Shown piece after piece: positions 54,508 through 63,869 of a DNA stretch of 64,000 bases. The DNA is from Chrysophaeum taylorii (Eukaryota > Sar > Pelagophyceae > Pelagomonadales > Pelagomonadaceae). The stretch spans positions 1-64,000 of the forward strand of contig JAQMWT010000050.1 in NCBI GenBank assembly GCA_029834535.1, given 5' to 3'. Position numbers and translations under genes: made by a program. The notes under the pieces are model-generated. The model saw only the letters and a list, made by a program, of their open reading frames with translations, made no database searches and was not told where the DNA came from. How positions within the stretch are numbered: position 1 is the first letter of the stretch; every line of letters starts with the position of its first letter.

Positions 54508-56520
54508 ATGGACGAGAACCATCAAACGCAGACTCAAATGCAAGAGCCCGTGTTTTCCGCGGGGGGAATGGTCGCACCTGCGTTCTCGGCTCGCGCGGCG
54601 CAACATCTATCGTTGGAGTCGGCCTCGCCAACGCCCCAGCCGTCCTCGAGCTACGGCCAGCTGGCCGACGAGTACCCAACACGCTCTGTGCCTCCGCCGC
54701 CCCCTCCACGTATGGCTGCGCCGGCATTGGCGGCCACTGCGCCAGAGGCGCCGCCGCGACCCGTACCCACGGACGAGCTCGGGCCGCAGGTAGGCTTTCG
54801 CGCGGCTCCGGCAACCGACGCGCGCGGGTCGTCTGAAGAAAACGGTTCTGTCGACGTGCCGCCCGCCCGCCGGCCACCTCCTCCCCCTCCGCGCCGACCC
54901 GCAGTGGAAACAGCCGCGGTGTCACAGTTGTCGGAGGCACCAGAGCACGACTCGAAGCCCCCCCCGCCGCCACCTCGCAAGTCGCCTCCGCTTTCCGCCG
55001 CGCGGTCCGAACCCGCGAGGGTGCCTCAGCCCCCGGTGGTCGCGCAGCCGTCCGAGTCGGAGCCGCCGTCTGCGCCGCCGCCACCTCCACCGCCGCCGCC
55101 CGCCGTCCAGCAGTCGGAGCCCGCGTCGCCGCCGCCGCGCCAGCCACCTCAGCCTCCCCCGCGTCCTCATCAGCCAAAGTCCGCGTCGCCGCCGCCGCGC
55201 CAGTCACCTCAGCCTCCCCCGCGTCCTCATCAGCCAAAGTCCGCGTCGCCGCCGCCGCGCCAGTCACCACATCCACCTGCTCTTCCGGTTTTCCAGCAGC
55301 CAAGGGCCGCATCGCCGCCGCCTGGTCAGCCTCCCGCACCTCCGCAACCAATGGCCGCGTCGCCGCCGCCAAACAGGCCTTCGGCGCGTCCTCAGCCAAG
55401 GGCTGCCTCACCGCCGCCGCCGCGCCAGCCACCACAGCCTCCTTCTCCTCCTCCGATGTTTCAGCAAATTGCCACGTCGCCACCGCCCCCCCGCCACCAG
55501 CCTCCTCCGGTGTTCCAGCAAAAGGCCGCGTCGCCGCCGCCGCCGCAGCCGCCGCGACAGCCGGGCGGCGGGCTGGATACGGCGTTCGGCGACGTCGTGG
55601 AGCCGACGGTCGCGAGCGGCGAGGACTCGGAGTACAACGCCAAGAATCACATCGGGAGCGTCTCTATGTGGAAAAAGGGCTTCCGCCAGGGCATCCGTGG
55701 CAGCAAGTCTGCGGGCGGCGCCCCGCAGTACGGCATGGCGCTCCCCGGCATGCACGACGACGTCATAGAGGAAGACGTCTTCCCGGTTCACCCGACGAAA
55801 CCTCCTGTCAAGACCGACAACGTTTTCTCGCCCGTAGCGACTGCGGGCTTCGGTGGATTTCCCAGTTCCGTACCGACCACCAAGTCCCAGCCGACGTTGG
55901 CCCCTCGCGTTTCGGCGTCGGCGGCGACTCCTCCCCAGCCCGCGCAGGCGACGAAAGCGCGGCCCGCGCCAAAGCAACATCCGGTCATGGCGAGCCGTGC
56001 CGCGGGGTCGCGGTCGGCTCCCGCGGCTCCCCCGCATAAGAAGAAAGCTGGTGTCGACTGGAACGACGCGGACTACAAACTCGTGGACTTTGACAATATG
56101 ATGATCTCGCGGCCTGCCGGACCCCAACACCCGAGCACCAAAGTCCCTGTCAAGACACTCAACGACATCGCCAGGCTCCAGCCCGCCAGAGGCCCGGAGA
56201 TTTCGGCCTTTGCTTCGCCGCCTCCGAACGTTGTCTACCAGCCATCGCCGCAGCAACCGTACCCGCACCCGCAGGCGCACCCGCAGGCGCAGACGCACCC
56301 GCACCCGCAGGCGCAGGCTGGCGGCGTGATGATGCCTCCAGCGGGTATGGTGCCAGGCCAGCAGTACGTCGTGCAGCAGCCGGGTATGCAGCCGCAGGTC
56401 GTGATGGTCCCCCCCGGGGCCGTGCCCCCAGGGAGGGGTGTCGTGTACGCGCCGAGCCCGCAGTACGCCGCCTACGGCCAGCTTCCGCCCCAGCATTATC
56501 AACAAGGCCCTCGTCCTTGA
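54508..56520 (+). CDS. Proline-rich, probably disordered protein (670 aa)
   Basis: Start taken as MDENHQTQTQMQEPVFSAGG (54508); an upstream in-frame Met at 54475 is possible. Residues about 60-370 are Pro-rich with many PPPPPP and SPPPRQP motifs, typical ligands of SH3, WW and profilin-type domains. A 60-bp tandem repeat encodes PPPRPHQPKSASPPPRQSPQ. A less repetitive centre (SEYNAKNHIGSVSMWKKGFR; WNDADYKLVDFDNMMISRPA) and a Gln/Pro/His/Tyr-rich tail (YPHPQAHPQAQTHPHPQ) follow. No WH2, EVH1 or other folded domain is recognised. May be a cytoskeletal or endocytic adaptor (inference). Ends convergent with POLE3. Confidence 0.75.
   Translation: MDENHQTQTQMQEPVFSAGGMVAPAFSARAAQHLSLESASPTPQPSSSYGQLADEYPTRSVPPPPPPRMAAPALAATAPEAPPRPVPTDELGPQVGFRAAPATDARGSSEENGSVDVPPARRPPPPPPRRPAVETAAVSQLSEAPEHDSKPPPPPPRKSPPLSAARSEPARVPQPPVVAQPSESEPPSAPPPPPPPPPAVQQSEPASPPPRQPPQPPPRPHQPKSASPPPRQSPQPPPRPHQPKSASPPPRQSPHPPALPVFQQPRAASPPPGQPPAPPQPMAASPPPNRPSARPQPRAASPPPPRQPPQPPSPPPMFQQIATSPPPPRHQPPPVFQQKAASPPPPQPPRQPGGGLDTAFGDVVEPTVASGEDSEYNAKNHIGSVSMWKKGFRQGIRGSKSAGGAPQYGMALPGMHDDVIEEDVFPVHPTKPPVKTDNVFSPVATAGFGGFPSSVPTTKSQPTLAPRVSASAATPPQPAQATKARPAPKQHPVMASRAAGSRSAPAAPPHKKKAGVDWNDADYKLVDFDNMMISRPAGPQHPSTKVPVKTLNDIARLQPARGPEISAFASPPPNVVYQPSPQQPYPHPQAHPQAQTHPHPQAQAGGVMMPPAGMVPGQQYVVQQPGMQPQVVMVPPGAVPPGRGVVYAPSPQYAAYGQLPPQHYQQGPRP
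55141..55260 (+). repeat. 60-bp tandem repeat, two near-identical units
   Basis: 55141-55200 and 55201-55260 differ at one base (cagccacctc versus cagtcacctc). In frame, coding for a 20-residue Pro-rich unit; a third, diverged unit follows. Confidence 0.95.
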
Positions 56521-56909
56521 TACGGAACAAAAGCACGAAGGAAGTCTCACTCAAACTCCCCGGTCTCCTATGGCCCGAAGAAGAAACAAACAAGATGAAA
56601 AAAATGCCGTCATCATCGCAACCGCCGCCGCCATCCCTGCTGCTATGTTGCGTGTGTGCTTGAGGGATGAAGAATTTTCTGGTCTCGTTCTTCTTTATTC
56701 CCACCAGGTCATCACCCGCGGCTCGCCGCACCCACTCCAGGAGTACGCACTCCTCCACTCTCTCGTGATGCCACCCATCCCCCAAGAACGGAGGCGTCTT
56801 ACTTTGAAGCCCACCGCTTTTTGAACAAACGTCGTTCCTCAAATTTTGACTCATTCGATGATATAGAAACGACTAGAGCGAGCGATCGGAGGGGAGAAAG
56901 AAGGTTGAC
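56521..56909. other. 3' UTR region between convergent genes
   Basis: Between the stops of the proline-rich gene (plus) and POLE3 (minus). Short ORFs here show no domain. No SINE or repeat. Confidence 0.5.
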
Positions 56910-57443
56910 CTATGCGGCGGCGGCGGCGGCGGCAGCATCGGGGGGGGCGTCGTCGTCTTCGTCGTCGACGACCGGCTCGTCGTCCTCCTCGTCGTCCTGC
57001 TCGACGACCGCGGCCGCATCGTCATCGGGCGGTGCTCCTTCTTCGTCGCCCTCGTTGTTGGGCGCTGGGGCTGCGTCGACGGCCTTGGGCGCGGCCGACT
57101 CCTTTCCTTTGGAGGAGGAAGAGGCCTTGCGCTTGGAGCCCTCGTTCGCGCGGAAGCTCGCCAGGAAGGCCTGGAGCTGCGCCTTGAACTCGTCGAACTC
57201 GAGCTCGGTGATGGCCTGCATGACGTCGGCCGCAGACACCGTCTGTCGCTTCTTGTCCTTGCAAAAGTCGTTCGCGCACGTTGTGAGATACAAGATGAAG
57301 ATACCCGCCGACTTTGCGAAGGCTGACTTGGCCTCCTTCGTCACCTGCACTTGCTCCGGTAACGCGGCCTTGACGATCCGATTGATGCACGCCGCGGGCG
57401 GCTCCCAATCCATAGCGCCCTTCTTGTCACTGCTGCTTTCCAT
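56910..57443 (-). CDS. POLE3: DNA polymerase epsilon subunit 3 / CHRAC17-like histone-fold protein
   Basis: 177 aa from Met 57443. Residues about 20-105 form an H2B/NF-YB-type histone fold: INRIVKAALPEQVQVTKEAK, then SAGIFILYLTTCANDFCKDK, KRQTVSAADVMQAITELEFD, EFKAQLQAFL. This matches POLE3/Dpb4 closely (I.RI.KEALP..V.ISKEA; FVLY.TSCAN; LN..DVL.AMEEMEF). A Lys-rich linker, an acidic tail and a polyalanine end follow, as in the family. The known partner is POLE4, or CHRAC15 in the CHRAC remodeller; role in replication and chromatin, nucleus. Single exon here. A SINE sits 54 bp upstream of the start codon. Confidence 0.9.
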   Translation of the reverse strand: MESSSDKKGAMDWEPPAACINRIVKAALPEQVQVTKEAKSAFAKSAGIFILYLTTCANDFCKDKKRQTVSAADVMQAITELEFDEFKAQLQAFLASFRANEGSKRKASSSSKGKESAAPKAVDAAPAPNNEGDEEGAPPDDDAAAVVEQDDEEDDEPVVDDEDDDAPPDAAAAAAAA

Positions 57444-57496
57444 TTCAAAACAGCACCAGGAGGTCGACTTTTTATCGAGAGGGTTATTAGTTGTTC

Positions 57497-57696
57497 TAAC
57501 TAACTAAACTAACTTCAGACCTCTCTCGAGCATGGGAGCCAGGCCGGACCGACAGGAGCGAGTCCGGAATCACGGGCCTGTAGACGAGAAGCGCCGAGAG
57601 GTCGGTCGGCGGAAAGTGACCATCAAGCTTGTCGCCATGCGACGAGGAGACCGCGATGTGACTGACAACCAACTCGTCGATAACCTTCCGTCTTCG
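57497..57696 (-). mobile_element. SINE-TTAG copy between POLE3 and the channel gene
   Basis: 5'-truncated; tail taactaactaaactaac at left. Perfect 11-bp duplication attagttgttc at 57486-57496 and 57697-57707. It lies 54 bp upstream of the POLE3 ATG and about 95 bp beyond the stop of the channel gene. Confidence 0.93.
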
Positions 57697-57790
57697 ATTA
57701 GTTGTTCACAAAGCAACAATGTAAGGGTTTGGGAACCACCCATCCACCCACCCACCCACGAATGAATTGAATGAAATTTACCACAAATTC

Positions 57791-60190
57791 CTATGTTAAA
57801 GCATCTTTCTCCTCGTCGTCGTCCACGGGGAGCACCGAAAGGGGGCGCTCGAAACGGCTGGCCGCCCTGAAGACTGCCCGGACAAGAGACCAGCGGCGCG
57901 CGGCCGGGCGAGTCCGGGTGTTGTCGCTATGGTCTCTCGCCGCAGAGAGGATCTGCGTGGCAACGATGTCGCGGGTGCGGTGGACCTTTGAGCGGAGCGC
58001 GTCGAGGGCCTGCGCCGAGAGGGGAATGTTTTCGTCGTCGTCTTGGTCGTCGTCGTCTTGGTCGTCTTGATCGTCGTCGTTTTCCTCGACAGCGGTGGCG
58101 GCGGTGCTGTCCCGCGGCCGCTCAGAAACCCCAAAGAGGTCTCCGACTAACTCGTCGCCGGGAAGACGATCATCGTTTGACGACGGGTCGGCGGCGGGCT
58201 CGTCCGGACGGCGGTCTTGGTCGGCACCAGCGTGTGTCGTGGAGAGAAGGGCGTCGATGACGAGGGCGACCATGATATTCGTGCCGAACCAGACGACGAG
58301 AACGTAGAAGGAGACGAGGAAGAGGCCGACGAGCGTGCGCCTCAAGGATGATGCGTTTTCGCGGCTGGCTCTGGTAAAGACGTAGGCGTTGATGAGGTCC
58401 TGGAAGTTGTTGGTGACGGCGAGGCGGAGGAGGTTCTCCCAGGCCTGCGGAAGCGAGTTGAAGGCGACGCGGTCGTCGAGGGTTCGGCGGTCGCGGCGGT
58501 GCGCGTCCGGGTCGCCGTCGTCGTCGTCGAGGTCGTAGACCCAGCGGCGGCGCCCGGGGAGGACGCCGGCGCAGAGGTCGACGGCGAGGGCGGCGTAGAC
58601 GTAGATGGCGAGGGCGAAGACGGCCGCGAACAATCCCAACGCTCTCCAGACCCGGAGGATCGCGCGGACGAGCGCTCTGGTTTTGGGCGAAAGCGCGAGG
58701 AATCGGAGGGCGACGCAGGCGCCCGCGAAGCGACGGGCCGAATCGTCGAAGAAGGCGCCGAGGCGGCACGCGATCGCCGCGACGACGAGCGCCGCGTCGA
58801 GCGGGAATAAGCGGCGCGCGGAGCGGCGATCGATCTGTTCGAACGCGAAGAAAACGAGAATGGCGGCCGTCGCGGCGTCGAGGGCGTCGCGCGTCGCGCG
58901 GGCCCTCGCGTCCTCCCGCGCCGCCTCGCAGGTCACGTAGAGCGCGACGAGGGCGTGGAGCGCGGCGCTCGTCGCGGCCGCGTCGAACACGCCTCCTCCT
59001 CCTCCTCGAAGAACCGGAGGCTGTTGTTGTTGTTGTTGTTGTTGTTGTTCGGAGAAAGAAAAACTGGTCGTAGTCGGACGTCGCGACCAGCCGAGGTGGG
59101 CGCGGAAGGCCGGACGGCACCGGAGGACGAAGTTCTGTTTGGTGATTTCGTGGCCGTCTCGGACGATAAAGTCGAACGCGTCGTCGCGCGCCCGTCTCGT
59201 CGACCCCGGCCTCAAAATCGCTGCGAGCGAATCGAAGTCGTCCCGCGAGACGCCCGAGCCGAGGGCCTCGAAGGCCGCCAGAAGCGCGTGGATGCGGCCC
59301 ACGCGCTCGGCTTCCCCGAGGGCCCTGTGCTCGGCGCGCCAGGCGTCGTAGCACGCCGCGAGGAGCATCGCGACGAGCACGTAGACGACGGCCAAGACGA
59401 AGCTGACGAAGTACACGATCGCCGCGGGGATGGCGAAGGGGGTCCCGCACTCGAGGGCCGGGTACATCACGAACGGGTAGTTCTCGGTGGTCGAGAGGAC
59501 GAAGAGGGTCCACGCGGCCCTCGCGACGCCGTCGAAGCCGCCTCGAAATTCGACGTCCAGGTCGTCGTCGTCCGCGACGTCATCGTGCGCGTGGGACCAG
59601 CCGTGGCGGTAGCAGTCGCGCCACAGCACCACTCCGACGTGCGCGTACACGAGGACGACCCCTGCGAAAATCGCGACTACCGGCGCGACCGTCGGCACCG
59701 TTCGCGCCATCGAAGCTATCGCGCGCCGCAGCGCACCGAGCTCGGCGACGGCCAGCGCCGCCGGCGCGCCCGTCAGACACGCCAGCTGGGGCCCGGTCGC
59801 GTTCGCGAGCGTCACCAGAATCGCAGCGATGCGTATCTGATGCCAACCGCGCCGCGCCCACTCGATTCGGAATACCCAAGCTTGAGCCGCGCAGTCCAGG
59901 AGCAGCGCGCAGCAGCACGCCGAGCACCCGGCCCGCGCGAGTCCCCTCGGCCCCTGCGTGTGCGCGGTCCAGGGCGCAAGCCCGACGGTCGCCATCACGA
60001 GAAAGGTCACGCCCCACCTGTAGTACCCCCCCCGCACGAGCACCTTGACCACGCGGGCCTCGGCGGCGGAATGCGCCTCCAGCCGGAGCGGCGTCCCCTC
60101 CAGCGCCGCTCCGACATACTGCGCCGCGAGGGCAATGCGCGCTTCGCGCTCGAGCACGCACTCCTCACCTTCCATCAACGGCGCTTCCAT
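57791..60190 (-). CDS. Two-pore-type voltage-gated cation channel (TPC-like), 799 aa
   Basis: Start chosen at MEAPLMEGEECVLEREARIA (60190), because upstream in-frame codons are a GTT microsatellite and repeat DNA. Two homologous six-helix domains. The first pore is WTLFVLSTTENYPFVMYPAL followed by S6 (IYFVSFVLAVVYVLVAMLL), close to the TPC signature LFVLLTTANNPDVMMPA. The second pore is AWENLLRLAVTNNFQDLINA with S6 VSFYVLVVWFGTNIMVALVI. The inter-domain loop has a polyQ run (nine Gln, GTT repeat at about 59,020-59,050). The C-terminus is very acidic (DDDQDDQDDDDQDDDEN). TPCs act on endolysosomal or vacuolar membranes. Length fits the family (700-900 aa). Assignment rests on both pores. Confidence 0.85.
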   Translation of the reverse strand: MEAPLMEGEECVLEREARIALAAQYVGAALEGTPLRLEAHSAAEARVVKVLVRGGYYRWGVTFLVMATVGLAPWTAHTQGPRGLARAGCSACCCALLLDCAAQAWVFRIEWARRGWHQIRIAAILVTLANATGPQLACLTGAPAALAVAELGALRRAIASMARTVPTVAPVVAIFAGVVLVYAHVGVVLWRDCYRHGWSHAHDDVADDDDLDVEFRGGFDGVARAAWTLFVLSTTENYPFVMYPALECGTPFAIPAAIVYFVSFVLAVVYVLVAMLLAACYDAWRAEHRALGEAERVGRIHALLAAFEALGSGVSRDDFDSLAAILRPGSTRRARDDAFDFIVRDGHEITKQNFVLRCRPAFRAHLGWSRRPTTTSFSFSEQQQQQQQQQPPVLRGGGGGVFDAAATSAALHALVALYVTCEAAREDARARATRDALDAATAAILVFFAFEQIDRRSARRLFPLDAALVVAAIACRLGAFFDDSARRFAGACVALRFLALSPKTRALVRAILRVWRALGLFAAVFALAIYVYAALAVDLCAGVLPGRRRWVYDLDDDDGDPDAHRRDRRTLDDRVAFNSLPQAWENLLRLAVTNNFQDLINAYVFTRASRENASSLRRTLVGLFLVSFYVLVVWFGTNIMVALVIDALLSTTHAGADQDRRPDEPAADPSSNDDRLPGDELVGDLFGVSERPRDSTAATAVEENDDDQDDQDDDDQDDDENIPLSAQALDALRSKVHRTRDIVATQILSAARDHSDNTRTRPAARRWSLVRAVFRAASRFERPLSVLPVDDDEEKDALT

Positions 60191-60249
60191 CGTTCGTTCG
60201 TTCCTTCCTTCGTCCCTTGGAACTTTTTCAAACAAACAAAAGGGTCCAG

Positions 60250-60300
60250 GAGGAAGGAGGGAGGGTTTGTTGTTGTTGTTGTTGTTGTTATCAATTATTA
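60250..60300. repeat. GTT microsatellite upstream of the channel gene
   Basis: About eight (gtt) units at 60,266-60,290, just outside the channel start codon and directly before the Helitron-like array. Confidence 0.8.
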
Positions 60301-60635
60301 GACAAGTGCAGGCCAGTAAGTTCACCTACTCCCAATCTCTAACCCCAGTAAGTTCACCTGGTCCCAGTAAGCTTCGTATAAGTTCACCTGGTCAGTAAGT
60401 TCACCTAGCTCACACCAACTCCTTTGAGCTCGTCGCTCTCGCCTCCGCGAATCTAAGCTGCTTTGATCCGCACGCGCCTCCAACCTTTGAGTTTACTCTA
60501 AAAACCCCAGTATGTTCACCTGGTCCCAGTTTCACCTGGTCACTCAGCTCACCTAGTCCCAATCTCCAACCCCAGTAAGTTCACCTGGTCCCAGTAAGTT
60601 CACCTACAGTGCGAGTGTAGACGCCGTGAGGGGGC

Positions 60636-61195
60636 TTATCGGTATTGCGCAGCACGTGTGGGGTAGGGTGGAGTCGTCGACTCAGAAGAGCATATCCTCG
60701 GGGTTGCCGATCGACAGAGAGCCACGTAGAGCTGGACGTGACAGAAGACGGGCCTGGGCAAGAGGACGCCGACCTCGCGGGGCGTCTGGCCCTGGCTCTT
60801 GTTGATCGTTTGGCGTCGGCGGACCTTAAGGGATACAGGTTGGAGGAGCCTCGGTGACACGACACGATCGATCATGTATCTGGTACCGTTGCAGTGGCCG
60901 TGCGACGGGTCGAGGTTGCGAAGACTTTAAGCTCGCGATCAAAGTCAGCATCCCGTTGGTTGTCAGGGAGTCGAAAACTCGACTGTAAAGAGCGAGGCGT
61001 CGTCTTCCGACCCAACCTAGTCAGCCGAAAAGAACTCCGACGCCTCGTCTCCGGGAAAAAAAGGCCGCGGTCATGCGCGCGTTGTCAGCATCGACAACAT
61101 CGTTTCGACGGGGCGTGAGAATGGCGCGCTGAAAGAGCCGCCGCGGCTCGTGGAAATAGTCTGCGAGGTCGCCGTAGACGGCTTGGAGGATCACT
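60636..61195 (-). pseudogene. Helitron-type helicase C-terminus, unit 1
   Basis: Minus-strand pieces: [20 protein letters not shown], then [20 protein letters not shown], then [12 protein letters not shown]. These are the late motifs of the SF1 Pif1-like helicase of Helitrons (LLRNLDP..GLCNGTR; TINK.QGQT; GQLYVALSR). Upstream codons are in another frame, so it is degenerate. Confidence 0.75.
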
Positions 61196-61742
61196 GTCTG
61201 GCTCTTGCGCCTACCTGATCCTTACTCTCGCGCCTACCTGTTCCTTACCCTAAATCGAGGGACATCCTTCATGCTCCCCACACACACCCCCCCCCTCTTA
61301 GCAGTCGACATTTAAAGACAGACAGACAGACAAACAAACAAACAAACAAACATCTGTCGATTAGTAGTTAAGACAAGTGCAGGCCAGTAAGTTCACCTAG
61401 TCCCAATCTCTAACCCCAGTAAGTTCACCTTGTCCCAGTAAGTTCACCTGGTCAGTTAGTTCACCTAGTCCAAATCTCTAACCCCAGTAAGTTCGGCGTA
61501 AACCCACTCGTGCTCACGCCCACTCCTTTGAGCTCGTCGCTCTCACCCCCGCCAATCCAAGCTGCTTTGATCCGCACGCGCCGCCAAGCCTTGAGTTTAC
61601 TCTAAAAACCCCAGTAAGTTCACCTGGTCCCAGTAAGTTCACCTGGTCACTCAGTTCACCTAGTCCCAATCTCAAACCCCAGTAAGTTCACCTGGTCCCA
61701 GTAAGTTCACTTACAGTGCGCGTGTAGACGCCGGGAGGGGGC

Positions 61743-62302
61743 TTATCGGTATTGCGCAGCACGTGTGGGGTAGGGTGGAGTCGTCGACTCAGAAGAGCAT
61801 ATCCTCGGGGTTGCCGATCGACAGAGAGCCACGTAGAGCTGGACGTGACAGAAGACGGGCTTGGGCAAGAGGACGCCGACCTCGCGGGGCGTCTGGCCCT
61901 GGCTCTTGTTGATCGTTTGGCGTCGGCGGGCCTTAAGGGATACAGGTTGGAGGAGCCTCGGTGACACGACACGATCGATCATGTATCTGGTACCGTTGCA
62001 GTGGCCGTGCGACGGGTCGAGGTTGCGAAGACTTTAAGCTCGCGATCAAAGTCAGCATGCCGTTGGTTGTCAGGGAGTCGAAAACTCGACTGTAAAGAGC
62101 GAGGCGTCGTCTTCCGACCCAACCTAGTCAGCCGAAAAGAACTCCGACGCCTCGTCTCCGGGAAAAAAAAGGCCGCGGTCATGCGCGCGTTGTCAGCATC
62201 GACAACATCGTTTCGACGGGGCGTGAGAATGGCGCGCTGAAAGAGCCGCCGCGGGTCGTGGAAATAGTCTGCGAGGTCGCCGTAGACGGCTTGGAGGATC
62301 AC
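61743..62302 (-). pseudogene. Helitron-type helicase C-terminus, unit 2
   Basis: Best preserved unit. ILQAVYGDLADYFHDPRRLF then QRAILTPRRNDVVDADNARM matches the helicase block before motif V (L...VYGDL; ERAILAP.N..V..IN). After frameshifts come [16 protein letters not shown] and INKSQGQT, then QLYVALCR. No Rep (HUH) domain is present in the unit. Confidence 0.8.
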
Positions 62303-62850
62303 TGTCTGGCTCTCGCGCCTACCTGATCCTTACTCTCGCGCCTACCTGATCCTTACCCTAAATCGACAGGGACATCCTTCATGCTCCCCACACACACCCC
62401 CCCCTCTTAGCAGTCGACATTTAAAGACAGACAGACAGACAAACAAACAAACAAACAAACATCTGTCGATTAGTAGTTAAGACAAGTGCAGGCCAGTAAG
62501 TTCACCTAGTCCCAATCTCTAACCCCAGTAAGTTCACCTTGTCCCAGTAAGTTCACCTGGTCAGTTAGTTCACCTAGTCCAAATCTCTAACCCCAGTAAG
62601 TTCGGCGTAAACCCACTCGTGCTCACGCCCACTCCTTTGAGCTCGTCGCTCTCACCCCCGCCAATCCAAGCTGCTTTGATCCGCACGCGCCGCCAACCCT
62701 TGAGTTTACTCTAAAACCCCAGTAAGTTCACCTGGTCCCAGTAAGTTCACCTGGTCACTCAGTTCACCTAGTCCCAATCTCCAACCCCAGTAAGTTCACC
62801 TGGTCCCAGTAAGTTCACCTACAGTGCGCGTGTAGACGCCGGGAGGGGGC

Positions 62851-63412
62851 TTATCGGTATTGCGCAGCACGTGTGGGGTAGGGTGGAGTCGTCGACTCAG
62901 AAGAGCATATCCTCGGGGTTGCCGATCGACAGAGAGCCACGTAGAGCTGGACGTGACAGAAGACGGGCTTGGGCAAGAGGACGCCGACCTCGCGGGGCGT
63001 CTGGCCCTGGCTCTTGTTGATCGTTTGGCGTCGGCGGGCCTTAAGGGATACAGGTTGGAGGAGCCTCGGTGACACGACACGATCGATCATGTATCTGGTA
63101 CCGTTGCAGTGGCCGTGCGACGGGTCAAGGTTGCGAAGACTTTAAGCTCGCGATCAAAGTCAGCATCCCGTTGGTTGTCAGGGAGTCGAAAACTCGACTG
63201 TAAAGAGCGAGGCGTCGTCTTCCGACCCAACCTAGTCAGCCGAAAAGAACTCCGACGCCTCGTCTCCGGGAAAAAAAGGCCGCGGTCATGCGCGCGTTGT
63301 CAGCATCGACAACATCGTTTCGACGGGGCGTGAGAATGGCGCGCTGAAAGAGCCGCCGCGGCTCGTGGAAATAGTCTGCGAGGTCGCCGTAGACGGCTTG
63401 GAGGATCACTGT
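62851..63412 (-). pseudogene. Helitron-type helicase C-terminus, unit 3
   Basis: Same pieces as units 1 and 2 with a few substitutions (for example gggtcaaggttgcg at about 63,122 in place of gggtcgaggttgcg). Confidence 0.75.
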
Positions 63413-63479
63413 CTGGCTCTCGCGCCTACCTGATCCTTACTCTCGCGCCTACCTGATCCTTACCCTAAATCGAGGGACA

Positions 63480-63869
63480 GTCAGACACTACGGCACCGTC
63501 GACGGCCTCGTCTTTGGTGCCTTCGGTGAGGCCAGCGCGGCGTGCCACGCTCTCGCCCAAACATGCGCAGAGCGCATCGCTGCGCGAACCTGGGTGACAA
63601 GCGGCTGCGCCAACTTCACAGAGGCAAAGGCGGCCCAAACTCGCCGCATCTACCGTGAGTGGGGGATCGCCAACGCATTAGGCCGGGCTCGCTGTGCCCT
63701 CACCGCCCTCACCCATGTCGCCGCCTCGGGGAACCCCGCCCAGGCCGCCCGATCCCAGCAGGACGTCGCCCTTCGTCGCACATACGTCCGGCGGCAGCAT
63801 GCGTACGACCTACGGGCGGGGCCCGTCCTCTCTTCGCCTGCCCCACGCCTCGGCGATGACCCCGACTAG
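63480..63869 (+). CDS. C-terminal part of an unassigned mobile-element protein
   Basis: A plus-strand frame without its own start, running from about 63,490: HYGTVDGLVFGAFGEASAAC, then HALAQTCAERIAARTW, TSGCANFTEAKAAQTRRIYR, EWGIANALGRARCALTALTH, ending RLGDDPD and TAG. Ala/Arg-rich, helical and protein-like. It sits in 437 bp that are absent from the other two units. It resembles C-terminal extensions of element-encoded proteins in protists in style, but I cannot name the family. Confidence 0.4.
   Translation, partial: VRHYGTVDGLVFGAFGEASAACHALAQTCAERIAARTWVTSGCANFTEAKAAQTRRIYREWGIANALGRARCALTALTHVAASGNPAQAARSQQDVALRRTYVRRQHAYDLRAGPVLSSPAPRLGDDPD

Noticed and set aside
55408-56550. 380-aa minus-strand ORF rich in Arg
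   Set aside because: Shadow of the proline-rich gene (proline codons read in reverse give Arg/Gly-rich sequence).
58955-60301. 448-aa plus-strand ORF
   Set aside because: Antisense shadow of the GC-rich channel gene; charged low-complexity sequence. Also 58170-59513 and other frames.
60301-63480. Regular aagttcacctggtccc repeats considered as CRISPR-like or telomeric
   Set aside because: Eukaryotic context, irregular spacing, part of a larger mobile unit; not telomere sequence. TTAG tails and the lone tttagggttagg at about 52,825 are also not telomeric arrays.
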